DNA from: WRAV01 sp050950205
Lineage (GTDB): Bacteria; Bacillota; Clostridia; Oscillospirales; Ruminococcaceae
Direction: 5' to 3'
Assembly (NCBI GenBank): GCA_050950205.1
Contig: JBMNHF010000001.1
Location: 1 to 60,119, forward strand
DNA: 60,119 nt
The position numbers and the translations under genes were made by a program. Position 1 is the stretch's first letter; each line of letters starts with the position of its first letter. A model generated the notes under the pieces. The model saw nothing but the letters and a program-made list of their open reading frames with translations. It ran no database searches and was not told the DNA's origin. Positions 49,483 through 58,530 of this stretch are shown here, in pieces.

Positions 49483-50886
49483 ATGAAACCAACCGATGGT
49501 CTTTCTCATCTGTTAAAAGGCAAAGAGATACTATTTGTGGGAATCGGAGTGAGCAATCGGGAACTGATTGCCATGCTGGCAGATGCCGGCCTTTCGGTCA
49601 CTGCCTGCGACAAGCGCGGCCCTCGGGAACTGGGCCCAGTTTGCGACGAACTAAAAGCCAAGGGAGTCCGGCTACTGCTGGAAAAAGACTATCCCCAGCA
49701 CTTTGAAGGGGATGTTCTGGTCCGCACCCCCGGCATGTATTTTCACCAGCCTGCTCTGGAGGAGTTCCGGGCTAAAGGGGGCATTGTCACCAGCGAAATG
49801 GAGCTGTTCTTTCGCTTTTGCCCCTGCCCCATCATCGCCGTAACGGGAAGCGACGGCAAAACCACCACCACCACCCTCATTTCCAAGCTGTTGGAAGAAC
49901 AGGGGTATCGGGTGCATTTGGGGGGAAACATCGGCCGGGCTCTGGTGCCCGAGCTGGATCACATAAAACCGGAAGATATGGCCGCCGTAGAGCTTTCCAG
50001 CTTTCAGCTGATTTCCATGCGGTGCGCCCCACAGGTTTCTGTGGTGACCAACGTCACCCCCAACCATCTGGATGTCCACCGGGATATGGAGGAATATATC
50101 CAGGCCAAACAGAACATCTTCCTTCACCAAGACGCTTTTTCCACCACGGTGTTGGGGGCCGATGACCCGGTTGCTGCTTCCTTTGCTCCCCAGGTTCGGG
50201 GAAGATGCCAGCTCTTTTCCCTGGAGCATCCGGTAACCCATGGAGCCTATCTGGGCAAGGACGGGATGCTTCGCCGGGTGGAGGGCGGTGTGGAAACCCC
50301 ACTGCTCCACCGGGACGAGATCCGCTTGCCGGGACTCCACAACGTTGCCAACCTGCTGGCCGCTATTTGTGCTACAGGCAACTTGGTCCAAGCGGGAACC
50401 ATCCGCAAGGTGGCACGGGAATTTGCCGGAGTGGAGCACCGCATCGAGCCGGTGGGCACCATACAGGGAGTCAAGTGGTACAACGACAGCATCGCCACCT
50501 CCCCCACCCGGTGTATTTCGGGGCTTAAGAGCTTTCCCGATCAGGTAATTTTAATTGCGGGAGGCTACGATAAAAACCTCAGCTACGACCCCTTGGCTCC
50601 TGTTCTGGTGGAAAAGGTAAAACTGCTGATTCTAACCGGGGCCACTGCGGATAAAATAGAAGCATCTCTGCGCAGTTGCCCCTCCTATCAACCCGGGCAA
50701 CCCGAAATTCTTCGGGCAAAGGATTTGGAGGAGGCGGTGGCTTTGGCCCACCGAGCTGCTCAGGAGGGGGATGTGGTCACCCTCTCCCCTGCCAGCGCCA
50801 GCTTTGACTGTTACCCAAACTTTGAAGCAAGGGGCCGGCATTTTAAGGAACTGGTGGCTGCCCTGGACCAATCCATCCCCACCTAA
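49483..50886 (+). CDS. murD: UDP-N-acetylmuramoyl-L-alanine:D-glutamate ligase
   Basis: The 467-residue cytoplasmic ligase adds D-Glu in peptidoglycan precursor synthesis. It has the N-terminal Rossmann domain (FVGIGVSNRELIAMLADAG), the ATP loop TGSDGKTTTT, the SSFQL and TNVTPNHLD motifs, and a C-terminal domain with YNDSIATSPT and LSPASASFD. ATG 49483 follows GGAGG. It stands apart from other mur and division genes, followed by two aminopeptidase genes. Confidence 0.95.
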   Translation: MKPTDGLSHLLKGKEILFVGIGVSNRELIAMLADAGLSVTACDKRGPRELGPVCDELKAKGVRLLLEKDYPQHFEGDVLVRTPGMYFHQPALEEFRAKGGIVTSEMELFFRFCPCPIIAVTGSDGKTTTTTLISKLLEEQGYRVHLGGNIGRALVPELDHIKPEDMAAVELSSFQLISMRCAPQVSVVTNVTPNHLDVHRDMEEYIQAKQNIFLHQDAFSTTVLGADDPVAASFAPQVRGRCQLFSLEHPVTHGAYLGKDGMLRRVEGGVETPLLHRDEIRLPGLHNVANLLAAICATGNLVQAGTIRKVAREFAGVEHRIEPVGTIQGVKWYNDSIATSPTRCISGLKSFPDQVILIAGGYDKNLSYDPLAPVLVEKVKLLILTGATADKIEASLRSCPSYQPGQPEILRAKDLEEAVALAHRAAQEGDVVTLSPASASFDCYPNFEARGRHFKELVAALDQSIPT

Positions 50887-50913
50887 TCTCAGGAAAGGAT
50901 ACCGTGTAACTGT

Positions 50914-51948
50914 ATGAATCTCGAACAAGTACTCCTTGATTTTTCTGCTGTGACGGGAATCGCAGGGAGAGAAGAAGCCGCCGTAGCCTTGGGCGCCAAG
51001 TTGTTGGAGCCATACGGCAAGGTCAGTGTCCACCCCCAGGGAAGCCTGCTCTGCCGGGTGTGGGAGACTCACCCCGATGCTCCCCATCTGCTGCTGGACG
51101 CTCATATTGACGAAATAGGCTTCATCATCACCTCCATAGAAGAAAACGGCTTTTTGCAGGTGGCAGGCTGTGGCGGCTTAGACCGCCGGATTTTGATGGC
51201 CTCTCCTGTGGTGATATACGGAACACAAGGGCCGGTTTACGGCGTGTTCTGCTCCATCCCACCTCATCTCACCTCCGGCAAGGAAAAGAAAAATCTCAAG
51301 GTAGACGAAATGTATGTAGATATTGGCTGCACCAAAGAGCAGGCAGAAAAACTAATCTTCCCGGGAGATCGAGGCACCCTTTACGCTTCTCCCCGGAAGT
51401 TGCTGGGGGATGCCCTCTGCGGCAAAGCCATGGATGACCGGGCGGGCTGTGCAGCCATCCTGTATGCTCTGGAACTGCTCAAAGAGGAGGCCCCCTGCTG
51501 TAATCTGACGGTGCTCTTTTCCTCCATGGAGGAGGTGGGGGGACAGGGAGCCAAAACCGCTGCCTATCAGGTAAATCCTACCCATGCCATTGCGGTGGAC
51601 GTCAGCTTTGCCCACACCCCCGACGCTCCCCGGGTCAAATGCGGCCTGTTGGAAAAAGGGCCCATGATAGGCTTTGCCCCCATTCTCTCCCACACCATCT
51701 CCCGCAAGCTCTGTGATTTGGCCAAGGCGGAAAACATCCCCTTCCAAACCGAAGTAATGGGCGGTAAAACCGGAACCAATGCCGACCAAATTGTAACCAC
51801 CCGCTCCGGCGTGTTGACGGGGCTCATCTCCATCCCTCAAAAATACATGCACACCCCTCTGGAAGTGGTGAGTGTGGCCGATGTGGAAAACACCGGCCGT
51901 CTGCTGGCTGCCTATGTCCGCAGCTTGGGAAGGGAGGAGAGGAAATGA
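50914..51948 (+). CDS. M42-family metalloaminopeptidase (first copy)
   Basis: The 344-residue dizinc peptidase of the FrvX/TET/glutamyl-aminopeptidase family has ligands and catalytic residues in place: DAHIDEIGF, MDDRAGC, SMEEVGG, the Asp in AVDVSFAH, and the late His in YMHTP. It probably forms a tetrahedral cytoplasmic complex that removes N-terminal residues from short peptides. It overlaps the second copy by four bases, so the two are coupled. Confidence 0.92.
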   Translation: MNLEQVLLDFSAVTGIAGREEAAVALGAKLLEPYGKVSVHPQGSLLCRVWETHPDAPHLLLDAHIDEIGFIITSIEENGFLQVAGCGGLDRRILMASPVVIYGTQGPVYGVFCSIPPHLTSGKEKKNLKVDEMYVDIGCTKEQAEKLIFPGDRGTLYASPRKLLGDALCGKAMDDRAGCAAILYALELLKEEAPCCNLTVLFSSMEEVGGQGAKTAAYQVNPTHAIAVDVSFAHTPDAPRVKCGLLEKGPMIGFAPILSHTISRKLCDLAKAENIPFQTEVMGGKTGTNADQIVTTRSGVLTGLISIPQKYMHTPLEVVSVADVENTGRLLAAYVRSLGREERK

Positions 51949-52982
51949 TGAGCCTCATCGATTTGATTTGCGAGCTCTCGGATATTCCCGGGGTTTCCGG
52001 CTGGGAAGACCTGGTGCGGGAACGAATTGTTTCTCTGGTACAGGAGCACTGCGACAGCCTTCACACCGATGCGTTAGGCAACCTGATTGCCTTTAAAAAG
52101 GGAGCACAGCGCCCCAAAAACAAGCTGCTCCTTTCCGCCCATATGGACGAGGTGGGGTTTATCATCACCCATATCGAGGAGGACGGCCTGCTGCGCTTTG
52201 CCAGCGTGGGAGGCATCGACACCCGAGTGGTGGTGGGAAAGGCGGTAGAAGTTGGTCAAAATCGCCTTTATGGGGTAGTAGGCTCCAAGGCTCTGCACCT
52301 CCACACCGAAAAAGAGCGGGAAGAAGTGGCTGAATGGGAAAAGCTCTTTATCGACATTGGAGCACGCAGCAAGGAAGAAGCGTTAGAGCGTGTTCAGCTG
52401 GGAGACCGAGCGATATTTTCCGCCCCCTTCCTCCCGATAGGCGAGGACTGTATTTTGGGACGAGCCTTTGACGACCGAGCCGGCTGTGCTCTGCTGGTAA
52501 AGCTGTTGCAAAGCGATCTGCCCTGGGATTGTCATTTTGCCTTTACCGTTCAGGAGGAGACGGGCTGTACCGGTGCAACCGCCGTCGGACATGCCATTAA
52601 CCCCGACATTGCCATTGCGGTGGAAACCACCACCGCCTCGGATATCGGGGGAGTTTCGGACAACAAGATGGTTTCCTGTCTGGGAAAAGGGCCGGTGGTC
52701 AGCTATATGGACGGCGGAACCGTCTATGATGCCGAGCTGTATCGTCTGGCCTTTGAGGTAGCAAAGGGGGAAGAGATTCCCTGCCAGACCAAATCCATGG
52801 TGGCGGGAGGCAACGAATCCAGGTCCCTGCAAACAGCAGGTACCGGCGCCCGGGTGATGGCGGTGAGCCTGCCCTGCCGGTATATCCACTCCCCTTCCAA
52901 CCTTCTTCACAAAAAGGACGTGGAGGACACCTATCGTCTTTTAAAATCCCTCATCCAAAAGCTGGGCAATGATTTTTCATAA
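51945..52982 (+). CDS. M42-family metalloaminopeptidase (second copy)
   Basis: A 345-residue paralogue of the preceding gene, with SAHMDEVGF, FDDRAGC, VQEETGCTGA, an AVETTTASD segment (Glu where the first copy has Asp; both occur in the family), and YIHSP. AGGAGAGGAA precedes the ATG. The moderate similarity between the two suggests an old duplication with different specificity and possibly mixed assemblies. Confidence 0.92.
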   Translation: MMSLIDLICELSDIPGVSGWEDLVRERIVSLVQEHCDSLHTDALGNLIAFKKGAQRPKNKLLLSAHMDEVGFIITHIEEDGLLRFASVGGIDTRVVVGKAVEVGQNRLYGVVGSKALHLHTEKEREEVAEWEKLFIDIGARSKEEALERVQLGDRAIFSAPFLPIGEDCILGRAFDDRAGCALLVKLLQSDLPWDCHFAFTVQEETGCTGATAVGHAINPDIAIAVETTTASDIGGVSDNKMVSCLGKGPVVSYMDGGTVYDAELYRLAFEVAKGEEIPCQTKSMVAGGNESRSLQTAGTGARVMAVSLPCRYIHSPSNLLHKKDVEDTYRLLKSLIQKLGNDFS

Positions 52983-53009
52983 CTGTATTATATAACAAGG
53001 AGTGATTAT

Positions 53010-54179
53010 ATGCTGGACTTTACCTTTCACAACCCTACCCGCATCATCTTTGGAAGGAATGCCCAGGCACAGGTGGGCAAGGAGACCCGAGCCATGGGGA
53101 AAAAGGCCCTGCTTCACTACGGAGGGGGCTCTGCTGTGCGTTCGGGGCTGCTGGATCAAGTCAAAGCCTCCCTTACCGAAGCAGGGATTGACTTTGTAGA
53201 ACTGGGCGGTGTCAAGCCCAACCCCCTTTTCTCCTTGGTGAAGGAAGGCATCGCCCTTTGTGAGCAAGAGGGCGTTGACTGCATTGTGGCGGTAGGTGGC
53301 GGCAGCGTCATTGACTCCGCCAAGGCAATTGGAGTGGGCGTTGCCATGAAGGAGGACATCTGGCCCTGCTTTATCGGAGAAAAAGAGGTTACTGGCACCA
53401 TCCCGGTGGGATGCGTCCTCACCATCCCCGCAGCGGGAAGTGAGAGCTCCATGAGTTGTGTCATCACCAACGAAGATGGATGGTTTAAGCGGAGCATTGG
53501 AACCCCTATCATCATGCCTGTGTTTGCCTGCATCAACCCCGAAGTCACCTTTACCGTTCCCCCCTATCAAATCGGCTGTGGCTGCACCGACATTCTGGCC
53601 CATATGATGGAGCGGTACTTTACCAACACCAAGAATGTGGACGTTTCTGACCGGATGCTGGAGGGATTGATGCGTTCGGTGCTGATCAACGCCCCCATCA
53701 CCTACCGCAATCCCCAGGACTACGATTCCCGTGCCGAAATCTGCTGGGCCGGAACCCTGGCTCACAACACCCTGCTGGATCGGGGCCGCCTCGGTGACTG
53801 GGCTTCTCACGGCATTCAAATGGAAATTTCCGCCATCTATGACATTGCCCACGGCGCAGGCCTTGCCATCATCTTCCCCGCCTGGATGAAGTATGTCTAC
53901 CGCCACAACATCCCCCGCTTCCTGCAGTTTGCCACCCGGGTCATGGGTGTGGATATGGCCATGGAAGACCCCGATGCCATTATTTTGGAATCTATCCGGC
54001 GTCTGGAAGATTTCTACCGTTCCATCGGCATGCCCACCCGTCTTTCCGAAGTGAAGGTTGGCGACGATCGCCTGCGGGAAATGGCGGAGAAGACGGTGGT
54101 TCATCTGGGTGGCACCAGAGGCAACCTGGTACCCCTCACCGCTGACGACATAGAAGCTATCTACCGGCTGGCACTGTGA
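53010..54179 (+). CDS. iron-containing alcohol dehydrogenase (butanol dehydrogenase/YqhD-like)
   Basis: The 389-residue enzyme has the NAD(P) loop VGGGSVIDSAKAIG and the metal-binding region GCGCTDILAHMMERYF and DIAHGAGLAIIFPAW. It resembles BdhA/BdhB and YqhD, which reduce aldehydes (often butyraldehyde) with NADPH or NADH. AAGGAGTGATTAT precedes the ATG. In a butyrate former it may handle aldehyde detoxification or alcohol formation, which is inference. Its end overlaps the next small gene. Confidence 0.92.
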   Translation: MLDFTFHNPTRIIFGRNAQAQVGKETRAMGKKALLHYGGGSAVRSGLLDQVKASLTEAGIDFVELGGVKPNPLFSLVKEGIALCEQEGVDCIVAVGGGSVIDSAKAIGVGVAMKEDIWPCFIGEKEVTGTIPVGCVLTIPAAGSESSMSCVITNEDGWFKRSIGTPIIMPVFACINPEVTFTVPPYQIGCGCTDILAHMMERYFTNTKNVDVSDRMLEGLMRSVLINAPITYRNPQDYDSRAEICWAGTLAHNTLLDRGRLGDWASHGIQMEISAIYDIAHGAGLAIIFPAWMKYVYRHNIPRFLQFATRVMGVDMAMEDPDAIILESIRRLEDFYRSIGMPTRLSEVKVGDDRLREMAEKTVVHLGGTRGNLVPLTADDIEAIYRLAL

Positions 54180-54379
54180 GCAGGAAACGGCAGCGCATAA
54201 TCGGCTGGGTATTGCTTTTATTGGGGATTGTGATGTTGGCCATTGGCATTGTGCTGATGATTTTTGCCGAAACGATCTTAATTGCTGTCATGCTCTTCGG
54301 TTCCATTCTGGTCAACACCGCCGCCATTTCCCTGCTGCGGCATACTGGATGGAGAGCACCCCGCAATAAGCCTAAATAA
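54176..54379 (+). CDS. small two-helix membrane protein
   Basis: A 67-residue protein with basic ends and two membrane helices (about 8-29 and 31-50). The GTG start shares four bases with the alcohol dehydrogenase stop (GTGA), implying coupled translation. I do not recognise a family. The following terminator supports it as the last gene of the unit. Confidence 0.6.
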   Translation: MSRKRQRIIGWVLLLLGIVMLAIGIVLMIFAETILIAVMLFGSILVNTAAISLLRHTGWRAPRNKPK

Positions 54380-54389
54380 ACTCTTTTGC

Positions 54390-54429
54390 ATCCTGCCCTT
54401 TTCTTCACAGGGGAAGGGCGGGATTTTTT
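54390..54429 (+). terminator. terminator behind the alcohol dehydrogenase unit
   Basis: ATCCTGCCCTT (54390-54400) pairs with AAGGGCGGGAT (54414-54424) with one T·G pair, then a run of six T. Confidence 0.85.
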
Positions 54430-54607
54430 ATGTAATGTACCCCCCTTTTGTAGGGTAATTTCCGTATTTTTATCCACCTTGTCGTAAATTTCACATACCC
54501 GTTTTGTGTGATTTTGCGGCAAGCAATTTTCTGAAATATGGACAAGTTATACATTTTTTTCGGTTTTATCTTACAATCTGTCCTCTCTTTACAAGGGGCG
54601 ACATGTA

Positions 54608-54636
54608 TTGCATTCTATGATGGGGTATTGTATAAT
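54608..54636 (+). promoter_or_regulatory. oadGB promoter
   Basis: TTGCAT (54608-54613) and a perfect TATAAT (54631-54636) are 17 bp apart, 48 bp before oadG. The AT-rich 54430-54607 stretch shows nothing more that I can name. Confidence 0.75.
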
Positions 54637-54683
54637 ATCTTTTGATTGCAAATTTAAGGTAGGCAAATCTAGGAGGGAAGTAG

Positions 54684-55055
54684 ATGGATATTTTATATCA
54701 AATTGGCGAAGTTGTGATACCCGGTCTACTAATCGTTTTTATTGCATTGATCGTTTTGATTTTTGTGGTATTGATTATGGGCCGCATCTTATCTGCCAAA
54801 ACAAAGACGGATACACCTGCACCTCAAGTTTCCGTTGATAATGCTACCCCAGCCGTACAGACCGCTGCTCCTGCTCCAGTGGTGGCAGCCGGTATTCCTG
54901 GGGAAACGGTGGCAACCATTTCTGCTGCGGTAGCCTGCTATATGCACGAAAGTGCACCCGGTGTTTCCTACACTATCCAGAGTATTAGCCGTCCCCGTCA
55001 AAGTCGTCCTGTTTGGGGATTTGCGGGTATGCTGCAGAATACACGGCCATTTTAA
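54684..55055 (+). CDS. oadG: Na+-pumping decarboxylase gamma subunit (OadG family)
   Basis: The 123-residue protein has one N-terminal membrane helix (about 14-36), an Ala/Pro/Val-rich linker, and a C-terminal segment with AAISAAVACYMHE-like spacing and ending RPVWGFAGML. OadG proteins anchor the alpha subunit to the beta subunit and help zinc binding. AGGAGGGAAGTAG precedes the ATG. oadB follows after 28 bp. No alpha subunit (carboxyltransferase) or biotin carrier gene is seen here. Confidence 0.85.
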   Translation: MDILYQIGEVVIPGLLIVFIALIVLIFVVLIMGRILSAKTKTDTPAPQVSVDNATPAVQTAAPAPVVAAGIPGETVATISAAVACYMHESAPGVSYTIQSISRPRQSRPVWGFAGMLQNTRPF

Positions 55056-55083
55056 CCCGAAAATTGGGGAAAGGGTGTTTTAG

Positions 55084-56319
55084 TTGTTAACACAAATTGC
55101 GGATGCTTTTGCTGCCCTAGCGGCAGAATCTGGAATTATGAACATGACTTGGGGAAACCTGTTGATGATTTTGGTTTCCTTTGTATTGATGTACCTTGCC
55201 ATTGGCAGAGGGTTTGAACCTCTCCTTTTGATTCCCATTGCTTTTGGTATGTTTTTGGTCAATCTTCCCATGTCTGGTGTCATGGACGCCCCCGTTGTGA
55301 AGTTGCGGTTGCTGCAAGTGGGTGAACAATTGGCCATGGGCGAAACGCTTCAGTATATTGATGGAGTAGCCTATGCCGTAAAGCAAGAAGTAGGCGGCCT
55401 GCTCTACTACCTCTATCAAGGCGTTAAGTTGGGCATCTATCCTCCCCTCATTTTTATGGGCATTGGCGCCATGACCGACTTTGGTCCCCTGATTGCCAAC
55501 CCCAAGAGCTTTCTTATGGGTGCAGCAGCACAATTGGGTATCTTTGTTGCCTTTATCGGTGCGGTTCTTTTGGGCTTCACTGCTCCGGAAGCTGGTTCCA
55601 TCGGTATCATTGGCGGCGCAGATGGCCCTACCGCTATCTTTACCACCTCTAAACTTGCTCCTCACTTGTTGGGCTCCATCGCCATAGCTGCTTACTCCTA
55701 TATGGCTCTGGTTCCCATCATTCAACCACCTTTTATGAAGATGCTCACCACCGATAAAGAGCGCAGAGTGGTGATGGAGCAGCTGCGTCCTGTTTCCAAA
55801 ACCGAGAAGATTATCTTCCCTGTCCTGACCACTTTGGTGGTAGCTCTGATGGTTCCCTCCGCTACTCCTTTGGTAGGTATGCTGATGTTGGGCAACCTGT
55901 TTAAAGAGTCCGGTATGGCCGACCGTCTATCCAAAACCGCTCAAAACGAGCTGCTCAACATTATCACCATCTTCTTGGGCACCACCGTTGGCGCCACCGC
56001 CAATGCCAGCAGCTTCCTCACCCCCAGAACTCTGGGTATTGTGGTGATGGGCCTGTGTGCCTTTACCTTTGGCACTGTCGGCGGTGTTCTTTTCGGCAAG
56101 GTGATGTACAAAATCACTGGCGGCAAGGTGAACCCCCTCATTGGTTCGGCAGGTGTTTCCGCCGTTCCCATGGCTGCCCGTGTTTCGCAAAAGGTTGGCG
56201 CCGAGTACGATCCCGCCAACTTCCTATTGATGCACGCCATGGGCCCCAATGTCGCCGGCGTCATTGGTTCTGCCGTAGCGGCAGGTGTGCTGATTTCCAC
56301 TTTGTCCAAGTTGGTATAA
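55084..56319 (+). CDS. oadB: Na+-translocating decarboxylase beta subunit (OadB/GcdB/MmdB)
   Basis: The 411-residue membrane subunit couples carboxybiotin decarboxylation to Na+ export. The key motif GGADGPTAIFTTSKLAP holds the essential Asp (Asp203 of Klebsiella OadB). The second conserved region GSAGVSAVPMAARV and the end HAMGPNVAGVIGSAVAAG are standard. The start is TTG 55084, eight bases after AAAGGG. The substrate (oxaloacetate, glutaconyl-CoA or methylmalonyl-CoA) depends on an alpha subunit encoded elsewhere. Confidence 0.94.
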   Translation: MLTQIADAFAALAAESGIMNMTWGNLLMILVSFVLMYLAIGRGFEPLLLIPIAFGMFLVNLPMSGVMDAPVVKLRLLQVGEQLAMGETLQYIDGVAYAVKQEVGGLLYYLYQGVKLGIYPPLIFMGIGAMTDFGPLIANPKSFLMGAAAQLGIFVAFIGAVLLGFTAPEAGSIGIIGGADGPTAIFTTSKLAPHLLGSIAIAAYSYMALVPIIQPPFMKMLTTDKERRVVMEQLRPVSKTEKIIFPVLTTLVVALMVPSATPLVGMLMLGNLFKESGMADRLSKTAQNELLNIITIFLGTTVGATANASSFLTPRTLGIVVMGLCAFTFGTVGGVLFGKVMYKITGGKVNPLIGSAGVSAVPMAARVSQKVGAEYDPANFLLMHAMGPNVAGVIGSAVAAGVLISTLSKLV

Positions 56320-56335
56320 CTTTCTTTTGCCATAC

Positions 56336-56370
56336 AAAACCGGCGTTCTGAGAACGCCGGTTTTAATTTT
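56336..56370 (+). terminator. terminator of oadGB
   Basis: A perfect 13-bp stem (56336-56348 with 56352-56364) with a three-base loop, followed by AATTTTTT. The minus strand tail TTTTG may also serve buk, which ends 42 bp away. Confidence 0.85.
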
Positions 56371-56405
56371 TTAAGCTCAGTGCCTCATGATTTCTGTTTG
56401 GTATT

Positions 56406-57476
56406 TTAAATCAAAAAGTTGTGAGCCTTTTCCTCACCCCGAAGCACCCGCAGGCATCCCAGCGCAAGGGCCTCCATCTCGTTTTCTCCGGGCAGGCATA
56501 TGATCGGAGCGATAAACGCCACATACTCTTGAATCCAGCCGGTAAACAGTTGGGAATAAGCAATTCCCCCAGTGAGGAGGATGGCATCCACCTTTCCCTT
56601 CACCGGTACTGCCAGCTTGGCGATGTTTTTGGCCACATTCAAAGCCATGGCTTTGTACACCAGCGCTGCATGTTCGTCTCCCGACCGGACCCGCCGCTCT
56701 ACTTCCTGAGCGTCCTTGGTGCCCAGGTGAGCCTCCAGTCCGGCATGGTTTTTGATTTTATCCATCAGAGAGCGGTAGTCGTACTGCCCCGAGGTTGCCA
56801 TCTTCACTACCTGAAACACAGGGAGTCCCCCCGCACGCTCGGGGGAAAAGGGGCCTTCCTCGTCGGAAATCATGTCGGTCATTCGCCCCTGCTGGTGGAG
56901 GGATAGGGTGATACCACCCCCTAAGTGAGCTACAATCAAGTTTAGCTCTTCATAGAGCTTTCCTGCCTTTTGTGCGTATTTCATGGCACAGGCCCGCATA
57001 TTCAGGTTGTGACCCATCCCCTTGCGCTCCATCTCCACCAGTCCGGTCACTTTGTGAATGGGAGTCAGCTCATCCACCGTGACCGGATCGTAGATATAGG
57101 CCTTAACGCCAGCTTGATCGGCAATGGATTTGGCCAGTATCCCCCCAAGATTGGAGGCATGGATGTTCTGCGGGTGGTGGCGCAGAACATGAACCATTTC
57201 GTCGTTGACTTGATACGCTCCCGATCGGCAGGGGGGCAAAAGGCCTCCCCGAGCCATGACGGCAGAAAGGCTGTTTATTTCCACGCCGTGACGGCGCAGG
57301 CAGTTTAGGATAACTTCTCTGCGCAAATCGTACTGCTGGTAGATGTCAGAATAGGGGGCCAGCTCTTCCCCAGAGTGCTGGATGTTCTCCACAAAGAGAG
57401 GGGTTTCCTCTTGATATACCGCAACTTTGGTGGAGGTGGAGCCGGGATTGATAATCAGTATGGTATTGATATCCAT
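56406..57476 (-). CDS. buk: butyrate kinase
   Basis: The 356-residue ASKHA-fold kinase makes ATP and butyrate from butyryl phosphate. It begins with the phosphate loop ILIINPGSTSTKVAV and has the family phrase VAHLGGGITLSLHQQGRMTD and ILLTGGIAYS. Butyrate kinase length (about 355) separates it from acetate kinase (about 400). The ATG lies close after AAAGGGG; a GTG one codon earlier is possible. It lies 18 bp after ptb. Confidence 0.95.
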   Translation of the reverse strand: MDINTILIINPGSTSTKVAVYQEETPLFVENIQHSGEELAPYSDIYQQYDLRREVILNCLRRHGVEINSLSAVMARGGLLPPCRSGAYQVNDEMVHVLRHHPQNIHASNLGGILAKSIADQAGVKAYIYDPVTVDELTPIHKVTGLVEMERKGMGHNLNMRACAMKYAQKAGKLYEELNLIVAHLGGGITLSLHQQGRMTDMISDEEGPFSPERAGGLPVFQVVKMATSGQYDYRSLMDKIKNHAGLEAHLGTKDAQEVERRVRSGDEHAALVYKAMALNVAKNIAKLAVPVKGKVDAILLTGGIAYSQLFTGWIQEYVAFIAPIICLPGENEMEALALGCLRVLRGEEKAHNFLI

Positions 57477-57494
57477 CACCCCTTTGAAGAAGTT

Positions 57495-58412
57495 TTATGC
57501 CCTTTCGCTTTGGCAGCTTGCCGCAGCCAGACAGATGGAAAGGTACTTTTCCTCAGTAGAGGAGGCTCGGGAGGTGAGGATGATGGGAACCTTGGCTCCC
57601 AACACCAGACCTGCCATGGTAGCTCCCGCCAGCTCCACCATCGCCTTGGTTACCACATTTCCGCAGGTGATGTCCGGCACCACCAGCAAGTCCGCATTCC
57701 CCGCCACCGGGCTTTGGTATCCCTTGGTTTCTGCCTTTTCCTTGGCCAGGGACAGGTCCATGGAAATAGGCCCCTCGATGATGCAGCCGGTGATTTCTCC
57801 CCGCTGGTTCATAGCCTTAAGTTCTGCGCCGTCCAGACTGTCCTGCATCTTGGGATTGACGGTTTCGGCAGCGGCCAGCACCGCCACTTTGGGATTTTGG
57901 TAGCCAATGCGGTGCAGAAACTCCACTGCGTTTTCAATCAGCTGCCTTTTCTGGTTTAAATCGGGGGTTAGCAGCATTCCCCCATCGGTGCAGGCCAGCA
58001 GCTTGTGGTAGGTGGGAACACTGAGTATGGCCAGATGGCTCATGACACGGTGGGTGCGCAGTCCGGTTTCCTGCTTCACCACCGCCCGCAGTAGCTGGGC
58101 GGTTTCCAGTTTGCCCTTCATCAAAAAGTCGGCCTTGCCCTTTCGAATCAACTCCACTGCCTTGGTGGCAGCTTCTTCCCTATCGGGAACATGGTATAGG
58201 TTTTCCCCTTCAATGCTCTCTCCCAGCTGTGCCAAAATTTCATGAATTTTGACCTCGTCTCCCACCAGCACAGGAGTTGCCAGACCATCTCGTTTGGCTC
58301 GGTAAATGGCCTGAAGGCTGTGATGGTCCTGAGCAGCAGCCAGCACCACCCTTTTGGTGGCGGGGCGGGATTTTACCATGGCAATGATTTCGTCAAAATG
58401 TTTTAAACTCAC
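57495..58412 (-). CDS. ptb: phosphate butyryltransferase
   Basis: The 305-residue protein converts butyryl-CoA to butyryl phosphate. PTA/PTB family phrases are RVVLAAAQDHHSL, DFLMKGKLETAQLLRAVV, and the C-terminal GNADLLVVPDITCGNV. Pairing with buk makes butyryl the probable substrate. The start is GTG 58412, seven bases after AAGGAGG. The ptb-buk route gives one ATP per butyrate. Confidence 0.95.
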   Translation of the reverse strand: MSLKHFDEIIAMVKSRPATKRVVLAAAQDHHSLQAIYRAKRDGLATPVLVGDEVKIHEILAQLGESIEGENLYHVPDREEAATKAVELIRKGKADFLMKGKLETAQLLRAVVKQETGLRTHRVMSHLAILSVPTYHKLLACTDGGMLLTPDLNQKRQLIENAVEFLHRIGYQNPKVAVLAAAETVNPKMQDSLDGAELKAMNQRGEITGCIIEGPISMDLSLAKEKAETKGYQSPVAGNADLLVVPDITCGNVVTKAMVELAGATMAGLVLGAKVPIILTSRASSTEEKYLSICLAAASCQSERA

Positions 58413-58476
58413 AGAGGTGCCTCCTTAGAAAGGAATCGTAGAATTTGCAGCTATATTCTGTATGGTGAAGATAAAA

Positions 58477-58510
58477 GCCACCTGGAATCGCAGCGCGGAT
58501 CCAAGGTGGC
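58477..58510 (-). terminator. gpmI terminator
   Basis: GCCACCT (58477-58483) pairs with AGGTGGC (58504-58510), with GGA/TCC continuing inside. On the minus strand four T follow. It lies 20 bp after the gpmI stop. Confidence 0.75.
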
Positions 58511-58530
58511 AATTATGTTTACTTGTTTGC

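Noticed and set aside
52977..54104. A 375-codon open frame opposite the alcohol dehydrogenase.
   Set aside because: The plus strand encodes an intact iron alcohol dehydrogenase with motifs; the opposite frame is featureless.
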